Below are positions 35,658-44,653 of a stretch of 64,000 nucleotides of DNA, piece by piece. A program made the position numbers and the translations under genes. Position 1 is the stretch's first letter. The number at the start of each line of letters is the position of its first letter. The notes beneath the pieces were generated by a model. That model ran no database searches. It was not told where the DNA came from and worked only from the letters and a program-made list of their open reading frames with translations. Origin of the DNA: an uncultured Vampirovibrio sp. (GTDB lineage Bacteria; Cyanobacteriota; Vampirovibrionia; Gastranaerophilales; Gastranaerophilaceae); assembly GCA_910583875.1 (NCBI GenBank), contig CAJTXT010000002.1, positions 186,001 through 250,000 of the forward strand, in the 5' to 3' direction.

Positions 35658-37226
35658 ATGAATATTCTTTCCCAAAATTTAGGTAATCAAGGTTATATAA
35701 ATGCTAATAACCAAAATCCGATAGCACAGCAAACGACTGGATTAAAAAATCCAAATTCTACAACGAAAACTTCTCTTTTCTATATAAATGATTTGCATGG
35801 ACAAGTTCCTAAAATGCAAAGACTTGTTTCCGCTGCTCAAGATGCAACTTTGAAAGCTTCTCAATCAGGTGCTGATTTCTTTAAATTATCATCAGGTGAT
35901 ACATTTATTGGCAGTGATGATAAAAGAAACGCTGTTGCTGCCCAGTTTTTAAATACTGCAGGAATAGATGCTCAAACATTAGGCAACCATGAATTTGATA
36001 TTACTGCATCTATTTGTGGAAACTTATTAAAAAATTCTAAAACTAATATATTAGCTATGAATTTGAATTTCCCAGATGAATCTGCGCCGCTTGCACAAAA
36101 AATTCTTCGTTCTACAGTCGTAGAAGGTAAAAGTGGTGAAAAATACGGTTTGATTGGTGTACAACCTTCTGATTTGGGTCATAGAATTAAAAATCAAGGT
36201 ATTTTAGAAGGTATTACTGTTGATGATAAAGATCAAACAATAAAAGAATTACAAGAAGAAGTTAACTTGTTGAAACAACAAGGTTTGAATAAAATTATTC
36301 TTTTATCACATGAGGGAAATTCTGTAGAAAAAGAAATAGCTCAAGCTGTTAGCGGTATTGATGTTATTCTTGGCGGACACTCTCATGATTTAATAGAAGG
36401 TGTTAAACCAGGTGAAAATTTATTCTATTCTCCTAGCGGTGAACCAGTTGTAATTACTCAAGCTGGAAGAGATGGAAATCACTTCGGTATATTAAATTTA
36501 GAATTCAATGATGCTGGACAAATCACTTATGTTCAAAATAACATAATGGATACAAATTTATATTCTTCAAACTTAATGATGTCAAAAACAGCAGATAGTA
36601 TTTTAGGAGTATCTCCTAAAATAGGTACATTAGGTTATGTTGATCCGTTGCCAAAAAATACTTTGACTGAAGAAAATCCTTGGGCTGACTTTGTTTCTGA
36701 TGCAATACGCAGCGATTTGGATGTAGACATAGCACTTGTTAACTCTGGAAACTTTAGAGGTAGTGTTGACCTAGGTACTGTTACTGAAAGAGATATTTCA
36801 AGTATTTTTCCATTCTCAAATAAATTATATAAAGTAAAATTAAATGAGAAAGACTTAGTTGATGCTTTAAATTTCTGCGGTAAATCAATAGTAGCTAAAA
36901 ATTCAAAACCTGGTTTAATGCAAGTTTCAGGACTTACATATACATTAGATGCTCAAGGTGAATTAACAGAATTAAATTATGTTGATAAGAATGGACAAAA
37001 ACAAGCTATTGATGTGAAAAATCCAAACCCTAATAAAATTTATACTGCAGCTTATGATGAATTCTTAGTTGGCGGCGGTGATAAGCTTGAAATGCTTAAA
37101 CGCAGCGATGATCAAATAATTGAAAAGTATGATTTTGATAAAGATTTACATACTATAAAATATATTAAATCTCTTTCTCAACCATTTGAAGTTAGAAAAG
37201 ATAATAGAATAACTATTTTAAAATAG
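35658..37226 (+). CDS. 5'-nucleotidase / 2',3'-cyclic phosphodiesterase family protein lacking a signal peptide
   Basis: A calcineurin-like metallophosphatase with a C-terminal 5'-nucleotidase domain (UshA family). Metal-site motifs in order: NDLHGQ near residue 50, SSGDTF near 82, LGNHEFD near 112, SHEGN near 215, GGHSHD near 240. The C-terminal domain shows NSGNFRGSVDLGTVTERD near 360 and the GGGDKLEML loop near 475. The N-terminal ~35 residues are Asn/Gln-rich with no hydrophobic core, so no Sec signal is visible, unlike typical UshA. The start is taken at ATG 35658 after GGAAG. The length is 522. Confidence 0.85.
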   Translation: MNILSQNLGNQGYINANNQNPIAQQTTGLKNPNSTTKTSLFYINDLHGQVPKMQRLVSAAQDATLKASQSGADFFKLSSGDTFIGSDDKRNAVAAQFLNTAGIDAQTLGNHEFDITASICGNLLKNSKTNILAMNLNFPDESAPLAQKILRSTVVEGKSGEKYGLIGVQPSDLGHRIKNQGILEGITVDDKDQTIKELQEEVNLLKQQGLNKIILLSHEGNSVEKEIAQAVSGIDVILGGHSHDLIEGVKPGENLFYSPSGEPVVITQAGRDGNHFGILNLEFNDAGQITYVQNNIMDTNLYSSNLMMSKTADSILGVSPKIGTLGYVDPLPKNTLTEENPWADFVSDAIRSDLDVDIALVNSGNFRGSVDLGTVTERDISSIFPFSNKLYKVKLNEKDLVDALNFCGKSIVAKNSKPGLMQVSGLTYTLDAQGELTELNYVDKNGQKQAIDVKNPNPNKIYTAAYDEFLVGGGDKLEMLKRSDDQIIEKYDFDKDLHTIKYIKSLSQPFEVRKDNRITILK

Positions 37227-37250
37227 CTGTAATCTTAATAAATATTTAAT

Positions 37251-37279
37251 TTGACCTTTTTGTTCTTATTTTTTAAAAT
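37251..37279 (+). promoter_or_regulatory. Promoter of the Gfo/Idh-pgsA-trmL-nnrD-TPR operon
   Basis: TTGACC, a 17-base spacer and TAAAAT make a strong sigma-70-type promoter 58 bases upstream of the oxidoreductase ATG. Confidence 0.65.
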
Positions 37280-37337
37280 TAGTAATATAATTTGTATTAT
37301 TTAAACATGAAAAATAGAATATCTTGGAGTATAAAAA

Positions 37338-38336
37338 ATGAGAGCACATAATGTTGCAGTAATTGGATGTGGTATATGGGGAAAAAATGTTGTAAGAAAT
37401 TTTTATAACCTAAATGCGTTACATACAGTTTGTGATTTAGATGAAGAAAATAGAAGAAATTTAAAAGAACAATATCCTGATGTAAATATTATTGCAGATT
37501 CAAATGAAGTGTTTGAAAATCCGGAAATCGATGCTGTTGCAGTTGTAACCCCAAGCCATACACATTATAAAATTGTAAAAAAAGCTATTGAATCAGGTAA
37601 ACATGTATATGTTGAAAAACCTATTTCTACAGTTTCAGCTGAGGCAAAAGCTTTAACAGAAATTGCAAATGAAAATAATAAAGTATTAATGGTTGGTCAT
37701 TTGCTAATGTATCATCCTGCCGTTAATCGTTTAAAACAACTTATCAATGAAGGTGTGCTTGGTGATATAAGATATGTTCAAAGTGACAGATTAAATATTA
37801 ATCACTTTAAAAATGATAGAAGTGTTATGTGGGATTTAGCTCCTCATGATGTTTCTATGACAAGTTATATTTTAGGCAAGGAACCTGTTCGTGTTATAAG
37901 TGCAGTTGGTGCTTCTTCCGATAATAATGATATTATGGATATTACGCATGTTACAATTGAATATGAAGGTAATATTGTTGCTCATATTTCAGATAGCTGG
38001 ATTCATCCTCAAAAGAGAGTTAATCTTTTAGTCAGAGGTACTAAAGCAACTGCAATTTTTGATGATACTTTAGCTGAAAACAAACTTCAAATTTTTGAAA
38101 GTTCATCACCTAAAGTTTCAAAAACAGAAGTATTGGATTATATTGAAATAGAACCTTTAAAACTTGAATGTCAGCACTTTTTAACTTGCATCGAACAAGG
38201 AAAACAGGCAAGAAGTGACGGTCATAACGGTTTTAATGTTGTAAAAGTGCTTGAAGAAGCAGAAAAAATTATGCTTGGTGAAAAGGTAAAAGCATTAGAT
38301 TCTGTTAATTTTGCATTATCAAGAAGTAAAAAATAG
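37338..38336 (+). CDS. Gfo/Idh/MocA family oxidoreductase
   Basis: An NAD(P)-dependent sugar or inositol-type oxidoreductase. A Rossmann fold with VIGCGIWGKNVV near residue 8, VVTPSHTHYKI near 75, GKHVYVEKPIS near 91 (conserved EKP with the catalytic Lys), MVGHLLMYHPAV near 120 and WDLAPHDVSM near 165 with the catalytic-type His. The C-terminal beta-sheet domain is normal. At 332 residues, the substrate cannot be read from sequence. In other bacteria such genes often act in sugar-nucleotide pathways. It heads a tight operon. Confidence 0.85.
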   Translation: MRAHNVAVIGCGIWGKNVVRNFYNLNALHTVCDLDEENRRNLKEQYPDVNIIADSNEVFENPEIDAVAVVTPSHTHYKIVKKAIESGKHVYVEKPISTVSAEAKALTEIANENNKVLMVGHLLMYHPAVNRLKQLINEGVLGDIRYVQSDRLNINHFKNDRSVMWDLAPHDVSMTSYILGKEPVRVISAVGASSDNNDIMDITHVTIEYEGNIVAHISDSWIHPQKRVNLLVRGTKATAIFDDTLAENKLQIFESSSPKVSKTEVLDYIEIEPLKLECQHFLTCIEQGKQARSDGHNGFNVVKVLEEAEKIMLGEKVKALDSVNFALSRSKK

Positions 38337-38353
38337 TATTGGGGATATTAAAA

Positions 38354-38995
38354 ATGGCAAACTTATTAACAATTCTTAGAATGATACTTGCAGTAGTTGC
38401 AATTGAATTTTTATTTACAGGCAGACCAGACCTTGCAATTGCTTCTGTATTTATAACTTTATTTGTAATTATTCTTGATGGTTTAGATGGTTATGTTGCA
38501 CGTGCTTTGAATGAATCATCAAAATTTGGTTCTGTTTTTGATATTTTAGGCGACAGAGTTGTTGAAAACTTATATTGGATAGCTTTTGCAGTAATCGGCT
38601 GGGTTGGCGTTTGGGTTCCAATGGTGGTTGTAACTAGAGGTATTTTAACTGATGGCTTAAGAAGCATTGCATTATCACAAGGTTATACAGCTTTTGGTTC
38701 CTCAACTATGATGCAAAATAAATTTTGCCATTTCTTAACAGCTTCAAGATTTTCAAGAGCTGTTTATGGTGTTGCAAAAACTTTAGTATTCTTAATGTTA
38801 ATTATTGCTAATATTCCGAATATGGAATATTTTGACGGAATGACAGTTAATACTTTTATAAAATATATGGATATGCAGCCATGTCTTATTACTATTGCTG
38901 ATTGGTTAGTTTACATAACTGTTGCAATGTGTTTAATTAGAGGTATTCCTGTTTTAATTGAAAGTAAAAGATTTATTGAAGATGATAAACAGTAA
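38354..38995 (+). CDS. pgsA: CDP-diacylglycerol-glycerol-3-phosphate 3-phosphatidyltransferase (CDP-alcohol transferase)
   Basis: Makes phosphatidylglycerol phosphate from CDP-diacylglycerol. The CDP-alcohol phosphotransferase motif DG-x2-AR-x8-G-x3-D-x3-D is seen in DGLDGYVARALNESSKFG then FDILGD (residues ~44-72). MANLLTILRM starts TM1, and about five or six membrane segments follow. ATG 38354 is chosen because GGGGATATT lies upstream. At 213 residues the length is standard. trmL overlaps its end by 14 bases. Confidence 0.88.
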   Translation: MANLLTILRMILAVVAIEFLFTGRPDLAIASVFITLFVIILDGLDGYVARALNESSKFGSVFDILGDRVVENLYWIAFAVIGWVGVWVPMVVVTRGILTDGLRSIALSQGYTAFGSSTMMQNKFCHFLTASRFSRAVYGVAKTLVFLMLIIANIPNMEYFDGMTVNTFIKYMDMQPCLITIADWLVYITVAMCLIRGIPVLIESKRFIEDDKQ

Positions 38996-39440
38996 ATTTA
39001 ATATAGTTTTATATGAGCCTGAAATTCCTCAAAACACAGGAAATATTGTCAGATTATGCGCTTGTACAGGTGCGCATCTGTATTTAGTCGGGAAACTCGG
39101 GTTTTCATTATCTGATAAATATTTAAAACGTGCTGGACTTGATTATTGGGAAAGTGCTTCAATTTCAAGATATGATTCTTTTGATGAACTTAAAAATGAG
39201 TTTAAAAATTCTACTTTTTATTATTTAACAACAAAATCTAAGAATATTTATACAAAAAAAGAATTTAAAGAAGGTGACTTTTTTGTTTTTGGTCCGGAAA
39301 CAAGAGGAATTCCTGAAACAATTTTAAATGCAAATAAAGAGCATTCGATTACTATCCCTATGAAGGAAGGACAAAGAAGTTTAAATCTTTCTAATTCTGT
39401 AGCTATTGTTATATATGAGGCAGTAAGACAAAATGGTTAA
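38982..39440 (+). CDS. trmL: tRNA (cytidine(34)-2'-O)-methyltransferase
   Basis: A SPOUT-class enzyme that methylates the wobble ribose of certain leucine tRNAs. LYEPEIPQNTGNIVRLCACTG near residue 9, GFSLSDKYLKRAGLDYW near 45, FGPETRGIPE near 105 and IPMKEGQRSLNLSNSVAIVIYEA near 125 are the TrmL/YibK signature with the knotted C-terminus. ATG 38982, inside the end of pgsA, is preferred because homologues begin MINSKFNIVLYEP-like. The length of 152 is normal. Confidence 0.92.
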   Translation: MINSKFNIVLYEPEIPQNTGNIVRLCACTGAHLYLVGKLGFSLSDKYLKRAGLDYWESASISRYDSFDELKNEFKNSTFYYLTTKSKNIYTKKEFKEGDFFVFGPETRGIPETILNANKEHSITIPMKEGQRSLNLSNSVAIVIYEAVRQNG

Positions 39441-40302
39441 ATATATTGATAATAAATACGCTTTCGGAAGGCTTCCTAAACGACCTGAAGAATCAAATAA
39501 AGCAACATTTGGCAGAGTATTAAATATTGCCGGTTCAACAAGATATATTGGGGCTGCTTTTTTATCTTCAATTTCTTCTTTAAAGGTTGGTGCCGGATAT
39601 ATTACATTGGCTTGTCCAAAAGAAATTATTCCAATAATTGCACAAATGTCACCAGAATTAACATTCTTAGGTTTAAACACTACAATTGATGGTGTTATTT
39701 CTTCAAATAATCAAATAGATGATTTGTATAATTATAACGTCATATCTGTTGGCTGCGGTATTACAACATCAGATGAAACTAGAAAATTTATATTTAATAT
39801 TTTAAATTCGTTAAATAAAACCCAGAAAGTTGTTATAGATGCTGATGGAATAAATGTTCTAGCAAATCATAAAGGTGAAATTTCACTTAAAAATACAATT
39901 ATTACACCTCATCCAAAAGAACTTTCAAGACTTTTAAATGTTACGGTTGAAGAAATTAATGAAAATCGTGAAAAATATGCAAGAATTACGTCTCAAACAT
40001 TTGAGTGTATAACAGTTTTAAAAGGACATAATAGTATTGTAACGAACGGAGATAAAATATTTATTAATAAATCAGGATGTTCAGCATTAGCAAAAGCAGG
40101 GACAGGTGATGTTTTAACCGGTATTATCTCCGGATTATTAGCCCAGAAGTTATCACCTTTAGATGCAGCTATATTAGGAACATATCTTCATGGCTTATCC
40201 GGCGATATTGCTTCGAATGATTTAACTAAATATTCAGTTATGGCTACAGATGTTATTAAATATCTTCCATTAGCTTTAAAGGAAATACTTTCTGAATCAT
40301 AA
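39433..40302 (+). CDS. nnrD: ADP-dependent (S)-NAD(P)H-hydrate dehydratase
   Basis: Repairs hydrated NAD(P)H. A ribokinase-like fold: FGRVLNIAGSTRYIGAAFL near residue 27, VGAGYITLACP near 51, GCGIT near 108, the DADGINVL segment near 136, ITPHPKELSRLL near 157, KAGTGDVLTGIISGLLAQ near 220 with the catalytic-type Asp. At 289 residues it lacks the N-terminal NnrE epimerase found in fused forms. It overlaps trmL by 8 bases. Confidence 0.92.
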   Translation: MVKYIDNKYAFGRLPKRPEESNKATFGRVLNIAGSTRYIGAAFLSSISSLKVGAGYITLACPKEIIPIIAQMSPELTFLGLNTTIDGVISSNNQIDDLYNYNVISVGCGITTSDETRKFIFNILNSLNKTQKVVIDADGINVLANHKGEISLKNTIITPHPKELSRLLNVTVEEINENREKYARITSQTFECITVLKGHNSIVTNGDKIFINKSGCSALAKAGTGDVLTGIISGLLAQKLSPLDAAILGTYLHGLSGDIASNDLTKYSVMATDVIKYLPLALKEILSES

Positions 40303-40312
40303 GGAATTAATT

Positions 40313-41236
40313 GTGCAAGAAGATATAGCTATTTTACAAGAAAGATTAAAGAATAATCCAAATGATTATGATGCAATGGAAGCTTATGCAATTGCGTTAT
40401 CAGATATTGGGGAAAATGAAGAGGCACTTAAAAATTTTATTTACTTAAAAAAAGTGTTACCGGATAATCCTCAAGTTTATTATAATATTGGGATTATTTT
40501 AGAAAAATTAAATAAAAATGATGATGCAGTTATTGCTTATGAGCGTGCATTGAGTTTATCTCCTGAAGATACTGATATATTGTATAATTATGCAAATGTC
40601 TGTATAAAAGTTGGAAATTTAAAAAAGGCAGAAGAATATTTAAAAAAGGTAATTTCAACTGATAAAGATGATGAAAATTCTTATTTCCAGTTAGGAAGAG
40701 TTTGTTCAAAAGCAAAAAAATATGATGATGCTATTAAGTATTTGACTAAAGCCTTGGAATTGGATTCCTCTGATGTATTTGCAAAATTTTATCTTGCTTA
40801 TTCATATAAAGAACTTGGAGATGCAGCTTCTGCAATAAAATATTATCAAGAGGTAATTGCGCAAAATCCAGATTATAGCTGGGCTTATTATAATTTAGCG
40901 TCTATCTTTATTGAACAGAATAATGATGATCAAGCTATTTTATATTTAGAAAAAACCTTAAAAACAAATCCTGTAGACATTGCTGCTATAAAATTACTTG
41001 TAAAATTATTTGCCAAATATAAAAAATATGCAGCTGCTGAAAAACTTTTAAAACAGGCAACTACTGATATGCCAGAAGAAGCAGATGTTTGTTACCTTTT
41101 AGCCCAAATATACAAAGAATTAAAAAATAAAATTAACTATGTTAAATATTTAAAACTTGCTTTAAAGAAAAATTTAACTTTTTCCGGAAACATTAAGAAC
41201 TTAGAACTAGAAATAAGCCAATCAGAGAAAAAATAA
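40313..41236 (+). CDS. TPR-repeat protein
   Basis: A 307-residue protein almost entirely of tetratricopeptide repeats (about seven, for example QVYYNIGIILEKLNKNDDAV and WAYYNLASIFIEQNNDDQAI). It starts at GTG with AAGGAATTAA upstream. There is no signal peptide or membrane segment, so it is a cytosolic scaffold of unknown partner. It is last of the operon and ends at a terminator shared with the SRP RNA. Confidence 0.85.
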   Translation: MQEDIAILQERLKNNPNDYDAMEAYAIALSDIGENEEALKNFIYLKKVLPDNPQVYYNIGIILEKLNKNDDAVIAYERALSLSPEDTDILYNYANVCIKVGNLKKAEEYLKKVISTDKDDENSYFQLGRVCSKAKKYDDAIKYLTKALELDSSDVFAKFYLAYSYKELGDAASAIKYYQEVIAQNPDYSWAYYNLASIFIEQNNDDQAILYLEKTLKTNPVDIAAIKLLVKLFAKYKKYAAAEKLLKQATTDMPEEADVCYLLAQIYKELKNKINYVKYLKLALKKNLTFSGNIKNLELEISQSEKK

Positions 41237-41267
41237 AATGAGAACTCATAAAATAAGCTCTCATTTT
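41235..41267 (-). terminator. Intrinsic terminator of SRP RNA, also closing the rightward operon
   Basis: AAAATGAGA / TCTCATTTT stem. The leftward strand continues into ATTTTTTT, so it primarily ends the SRP RNA. Confidence 0.85.
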
Positions 41268-41526
41268 AGCCGTGCCACTACCTATCGGCAAATATAAAAA
41301 CGGGTTCATATAATTTTATCTCCTCTAAAGATAAATACACCCACAGTTGACATCTTAGTGCTGCTATGTTCCCATCCTGACACGGTTCGATGTGCTATGC
41401 CATACTTAGCTTTATTATCTACAATAAAACTATACTCTGCCGCATTCATACAAGTCTCACAGTAGGCTCTGCACCCCGCTATGCGTTCGGGTCAAGAGAT
41501 TCGCAATGTCCCCGTGGAGCACGGCT
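41268..41526 (-). ncRNA. ffs: Signal recognition particle RNA, large bacterial type with Alu domain
   Basis: On the minus strand, a ~259-base RNA whose ends pair (AGCCGTGC with GCACGGCT). The S-domain helix 8 reads GTCAGG-ATG-GGAA-CAT-AGCAGC, with the invariant internal loops and GGAA tetraloop for Ffh binding. The 5' portion of ~130 bases before the domain supplies an Alu-like region, as in Bacillus scRNA and unlike the ~110-base 4.5S form. A promoter precedes and a terminator follows. Confidence 0.92.
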
Positions 41527-41531
41527 TATTT

Positions 41532-41560
41532 ATTATAAGATAAAAAAGAATAACCTGCAA
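41532..41560 (-). promoter_or_regulatory. SRP RNA promoter
   Basis: On the minus strand TTGCAG, a 17-base spacer and TATAAT precede the RNA 5' end by about 6 bases. The -35 touches the end of eno. Confidence 0.6.
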
Positions 41561-41561
41561 A

Positions 41562-42806
41562 TTAATAATTTTTAGTTAATTCTTCTTCTATTCTTATTAA
41601 TTGATTATATTTTGCATTTCTTTCGCTTCTTGATACAGAACCTGTTTTTATTTGTCCTGCATTTACGCCAACAGCTAAATCTGCAATAAATGTATCTTCT
41701 GTTTCTCCACTTCGATGTGAAATAATTGTTTTATAGTTGTTTTTTTGCGCCAATAGAATTGTATTCATTGTTTCGGATAGTGTTCCTGTTTGATTTGGCT
41801 TTATCAAAATTGCATTTGCCATTTTTTCTTTTATACCATTTTCAAGTTTTCTATAGCTTGTTACAAATAAGTCATCACCTACTAGCTGGCATTTGCATCC
41901 TAAGCGTTTTGTTAAATCTTGCCAGCCATAGTAATCTTCTTCATTTAAACCATCTTCTATTGAAATAATTGGATAGTTAATAGTCAAATTTTCTAAATAA
42001 TTAATCATTTCATTTGTAGATAATTCTTTTTCTTCACCTTTTAGAATATATTTACCATTTTTATATAATTCAGATGCTGCTACATCTAAACATATTTTTA
42101 TTTCATTTGTATTATATCCGGCATTTTTAATTGATTGTACAATAATTTCAAGTGCTCCTCTTGTGCAAGGCAAATTAGGTGCAAATCCGCCTTCATCACC
42201 AACTGCTGTACTAAAGCCTTCTTTATTTAATATTTTTTTCAATTCATAGAAAACTTCCGCACACATTTTTATACTTTCATTTATATCGCAGCTAAGAACC
42301 GGCTGAATCATAAATTCTTGAAAATCTAATTTATTATTAGCGTGTGCACCGCCGTTTAATATATTCATCATTGGAATAGGAAGAGTTGTTGCAAAAATAC
42401 CTCCTATGTATTTATATAATGGAAGATTTAATTCTTTTGCACATGCTCTTGCATTTGCTAATGACACACTCAAGATTGCATTAGCTCCGAGTTTTGATTT
42501 TGTTTCTGTTCCGTCTTTCTCAATCATTATTATGTCTATACTTTTTTGATTAAATGGATTTTGACCTATTAATGCCGGTTTTATTATTTTTTCTATATTA
42601 GAAATTGCTTTGTGGACACTTTTTCCATTAAAATCTGTTTTTATATTATCTCTTAATTCAATTGCTTCAAATTTGCCTGTGGAAGCGCCTGAAGGAACTA
42701 TTGCACGTCCTTTCTTTCCTGAAGATAAAATTACTTCAGTTTCTATAGTTGGGATACCTCTTGAATCAAGAACTTGTCTTGCTATTATTTCTTTTATTAC
42801 TGTCAT
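41562..42806 (-). CDS. eno: Enolase
   Basis: Converts 2-phosphoglycerate to phosphoenolpyruvate. ARQVLDSRGIPTIETEV at the N-terminus, SGASTGKFEA near 38, GGAHANNKLDFQEFMI near 150, VGDEGGFAPNL near 200, LVGDDLFVT near 305, ILIKPNQTGTL near 330 and SHRSGETEDTFIADLAVG near 360, containing the active-site His and Glu/Arg set. At 414 residues it is standard. GAGGTAAT precedes the ATG. It stands alone between the SRP RNA and the divergent YccA-like gene. Confidence 0.96.
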   Translation of the reverse strand: MTVIKEIIARQVLDSRGIPTIETEVILSSGKKGRAIVPSGASTGKFEAIELRDNIKTDFNGKSVHKAISNIEKIIKPALIGQNPFNQKSIDIIMIEKDGTETKSKLGANAILSVSLANARACAKELNLPLYKYIGGIFATTLPIPMMNILNGGAHANNKLDFQEFMIQPVLSCDINESIKMCAEVFYELKKILNKEGFSTAVGDEGGFAPNLPCTRGALEIIVQSIKNAGYNTNEIKICLDVAASELYKNGKYILKGEEKELSTNEMINYLENLTINYPIISIEDGLNEEDYYGWQDLTKRLGCKCQLVGDDLFVTSYRKLENGIKEKMANAILIKPNQTGTLSETMNTILLAQKNNYKTIISHRSGETEDTFIADLAVGVNAGQIKTGSVSRSERNAKYNQLIRIEEELTKNY

Positions 42807-42854
42807 ATTACCTCTTTTCTTTCTGTTTAGACAATCTCACAGATAACAAAAATG

Positions 42855-42863
42855 TGGTATAAT
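42855..42863 (+). promoter_or_regulatory. Extended -10 promoter of the YccA-like gene
   Basis: TGGTATAAT, followed by a ~20-base leader and an AAGGAGG ribosome binding site 5 bases before the ATG at 42891. Confidence 0.6.
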
Positions 42864-42890
42864 CTACATGTATATTTTTAAGGAGGAAAA

Positions 42891-43625
42891 ATGAGAAGTT
42901 CAAATCCTATTTTAAGAGATAGTGTTTATGAAAATACTTATGCTATAACTGAACGTCCAATGACAGTTGCTGGAACAATGAATAAATTATTAATTTTAAC
43001 AGTTGTAATGCTTCTTGCCGCTGCTGCTGTATATTACCAATTTTCATTACACCATTTTGATTTTGTAATGTTAATGGTTAAAGGTGGAGCAATTGTTGGT
43101 TTAATTACTGCAATTATTATTGCATTCAAAACAAATACAGCACCATATTTATCACCTGTTTATGCGTTTGCTCAAGGTGCTGCTATTTCCGGTATTTCTT
43201 GCTTTTTTGAAAGCGCAATGCCTGGTATTGTAATTCAAGCAATGTCATTAACTTTTATTGTAGTTTTGGCAATGGGAATATTATTTAGAACCGGACTTGT
43301 TAAGGCAACAGAACGATTTAAAGCTGTTATACTTACTGCAACTTTTGCTATTGCTATTTTTTATATTATTTCATTAGTTTTAATGTTATTTAATGTAAAT
43401 ATTCCATATTTTACAAGTACCTCGCCTTTAGCTATTGGTATTAATATTGCTATTGCTATAATTGCAGCTTTAAATTTAATTATTGACTTTGATTTTATTG
43501 AAAAAGGTGCTCGTACTCCATTACCTTCTGTATTTGAGTGGTATGGCGCATTTGGTTTATTAGTTACAATTTTATGGTTATACATTGAAATCTTAAGACT
43601 TTTATCAAGATTAAGAAATAGATAG
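42891..43625 (+). CDS. Bax inhibitor-1/YccA-like integral membrane protein
   Basis: A 244-residue, seven-segment membrane protein of the Bax inhibitor-1-like superfamily. NPILRDSVYENTYAI near the start, TMNKLLILTVVMLLAAAA (TM1), SPVYAFAQGAAISGI near 100, FRTGLVKATERFKAVI near 140, and a C-terminal FDFIEKGARTPLPSVFEWYGAFGLLVTI near 200, the conserved acidic end. Family members modulate ion flux or membrane proteases. The role here is unknown. Confidence 0.88.
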   Translation: MRSSNPILRDSVYENTYAITERPMTVAGTMNKLLILTVVMLLAAAAVYYQFSLHHFDFVMLMVKGGAIVGLITAIIIAFKTNTAPYLSPVYAFAQGAAISGISCFFESAMPGIVIQAMSLTFIVVLAMGILFRTGLVKATERFKAVILTATFAIAIFYIISLVLMLFNVNIPYFTSTSPLAIGINIAIAIIAALNLIIDFDFIEKGARTPLPSVFEWYGAFGLLVTILWLYIEILRLLSRLRNR

Positions 43626-43640
43626 ATATTCTATAATAAT

Positions 43641-43673
43641 AAAAAAGACCGATTTAACAATCGGTCTTTTTTT
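43641..43673. terminator. Bidirectional intrinsic terminator
   Basis: AAAAGACCGAT / ATCGGTCTTTT stem flanked by A6 and T7 tracts between convergent genes. Confidence 0.88.
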
Positions 43674-44652
43674 ATAATTCATTTTTGCAAGTTCCAGTTT
43701 TGTAAAAATCAATTAAATTATTTAGGCTGTTAACTATCATTTCTTCTGCTGCAGAATCGGTAAAAAACGCCATGTGCTGTGTTAATACAACATTCGGGAA
43801 TTGTCTTAAATATGCCATGTCTCTATTTTTAATAATATCTGTAGACAAATAATGGTGATATATTTCATCTTCATTTTCAAATACATCAAGTGCAAGGGCA
43901 CCGATTTTTTCTGTTTCAATTCCTTCTATTAAGTCAGGTATGTTTGAAAGTTCACTTCTGGCTGTATTTACTATAATAACACCTGTTTTCATTTTAGAAA
44001 TATTTTCTTTGTTTATAATACCTTTGTTTTCGGGAGTTAGAGGCATATGAAGTGTTATAATATCGCTATTTTTTAATAAATCATCAAAAGAAGTATATTT
44101 TGCATATTCTTTTACAGCTTCGTTTTCATATTTATCATAAGCTAAGATTTTACATCCAAAACCTGAAAGACTTTTTATGACTGTGGCGCCAATTCTTCCG
44201 GTACCAAGAACACCAATAGTCATATTTCTCATTTCTTTACCCATTAAGCCGTGAAGTGTATAATCATTTACATTTTGTCTCCACATTGCAGGTTTATATT
44301 TTCTTATACTTAAAAGCATAAGCATAATTGTAAAATCAGCAACTCCATTTGGTGCGTATGTTACATTGCAAACTTTTAAACCTGATTCTTTTGCATATTT
44401 AACATCATAATGGTTATAGCCTATAGTTCTTGTTGATAAGAATTTAACTCCATTTGCTTTAATTTTATCTATCATTGTTTTATCCAAAGTGCTGTACCCT
44501 AATGTTGTTACAGCGTCAGCACCTTCGCATAAATGAAGTGTATTATCATCTAGTATTTCATCTGTTGAAACAGTTTCTATTCCGTATCTTTGTTCAAAAT
44601 CTTTAATTATTACTTCTTCGTAAGGTCTTTTTTCATATATTGCTATTTTCAT
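43672..44652 (-). CDS. D-isomer specific 2-hydroxyacid dehydrogenase (D-lactate dehydrogenase-like)
   Basis: An NAD-dependent dehydrogenase reducing a 2-keto acid to a D-2-hydroxy acid. The Rossmann motif MTIGVLGTGRIGATV is near residue 144. The catalytic Arg is in NTARSE (near 230), Glu in DVFENEDEI (near 255) and His in TQHMAFFTD (near 290). VLTQHMAFFTDSAAEEM matches D-lactate/VanH-type enzymes. At 326 residues it is standard. It is the last gene of the triple radical SAM operon (one base after the stop of the third), so its product may be linked to their substrate. Confidence 0.88.
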   Translation of the reverse strand: MKIAIYEKRPYEEVIIKDFEQRYGIETVSTDEILDDNTLHLCEGADAVTTLGYSTLDKTMIDKIKANGVKFLSTRTIGYNHYDVKYAKESGLKVCNVTYAPNGVADFTIMLMLLSIRKYKPAMWRQNVNDYTLHGLMGKEMRNMTIGVLGTGRIGATVIKSLSGFGCKILAYDKYENEAVKEYAKYTSFDDLLKNSDIITLHMPLTPENKGIINKENISKMKTGVIIVNTARSELSNIPDLIEGIETEKIGALALDVFENEDEIYHHYLSTDIIKNRDMAYLRQFPNVVLTQHMAFFTDSAAEEMIVNSLNNLIDFYKTGTCKNEL

Positions 44653-44653
44653 A

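Noticed and set aside
41390..41575. A 61-codon rightward ORF over the SRP RNA
   Set aside because: It is antisense to the structured RNA and lacks a ribosome binding site.
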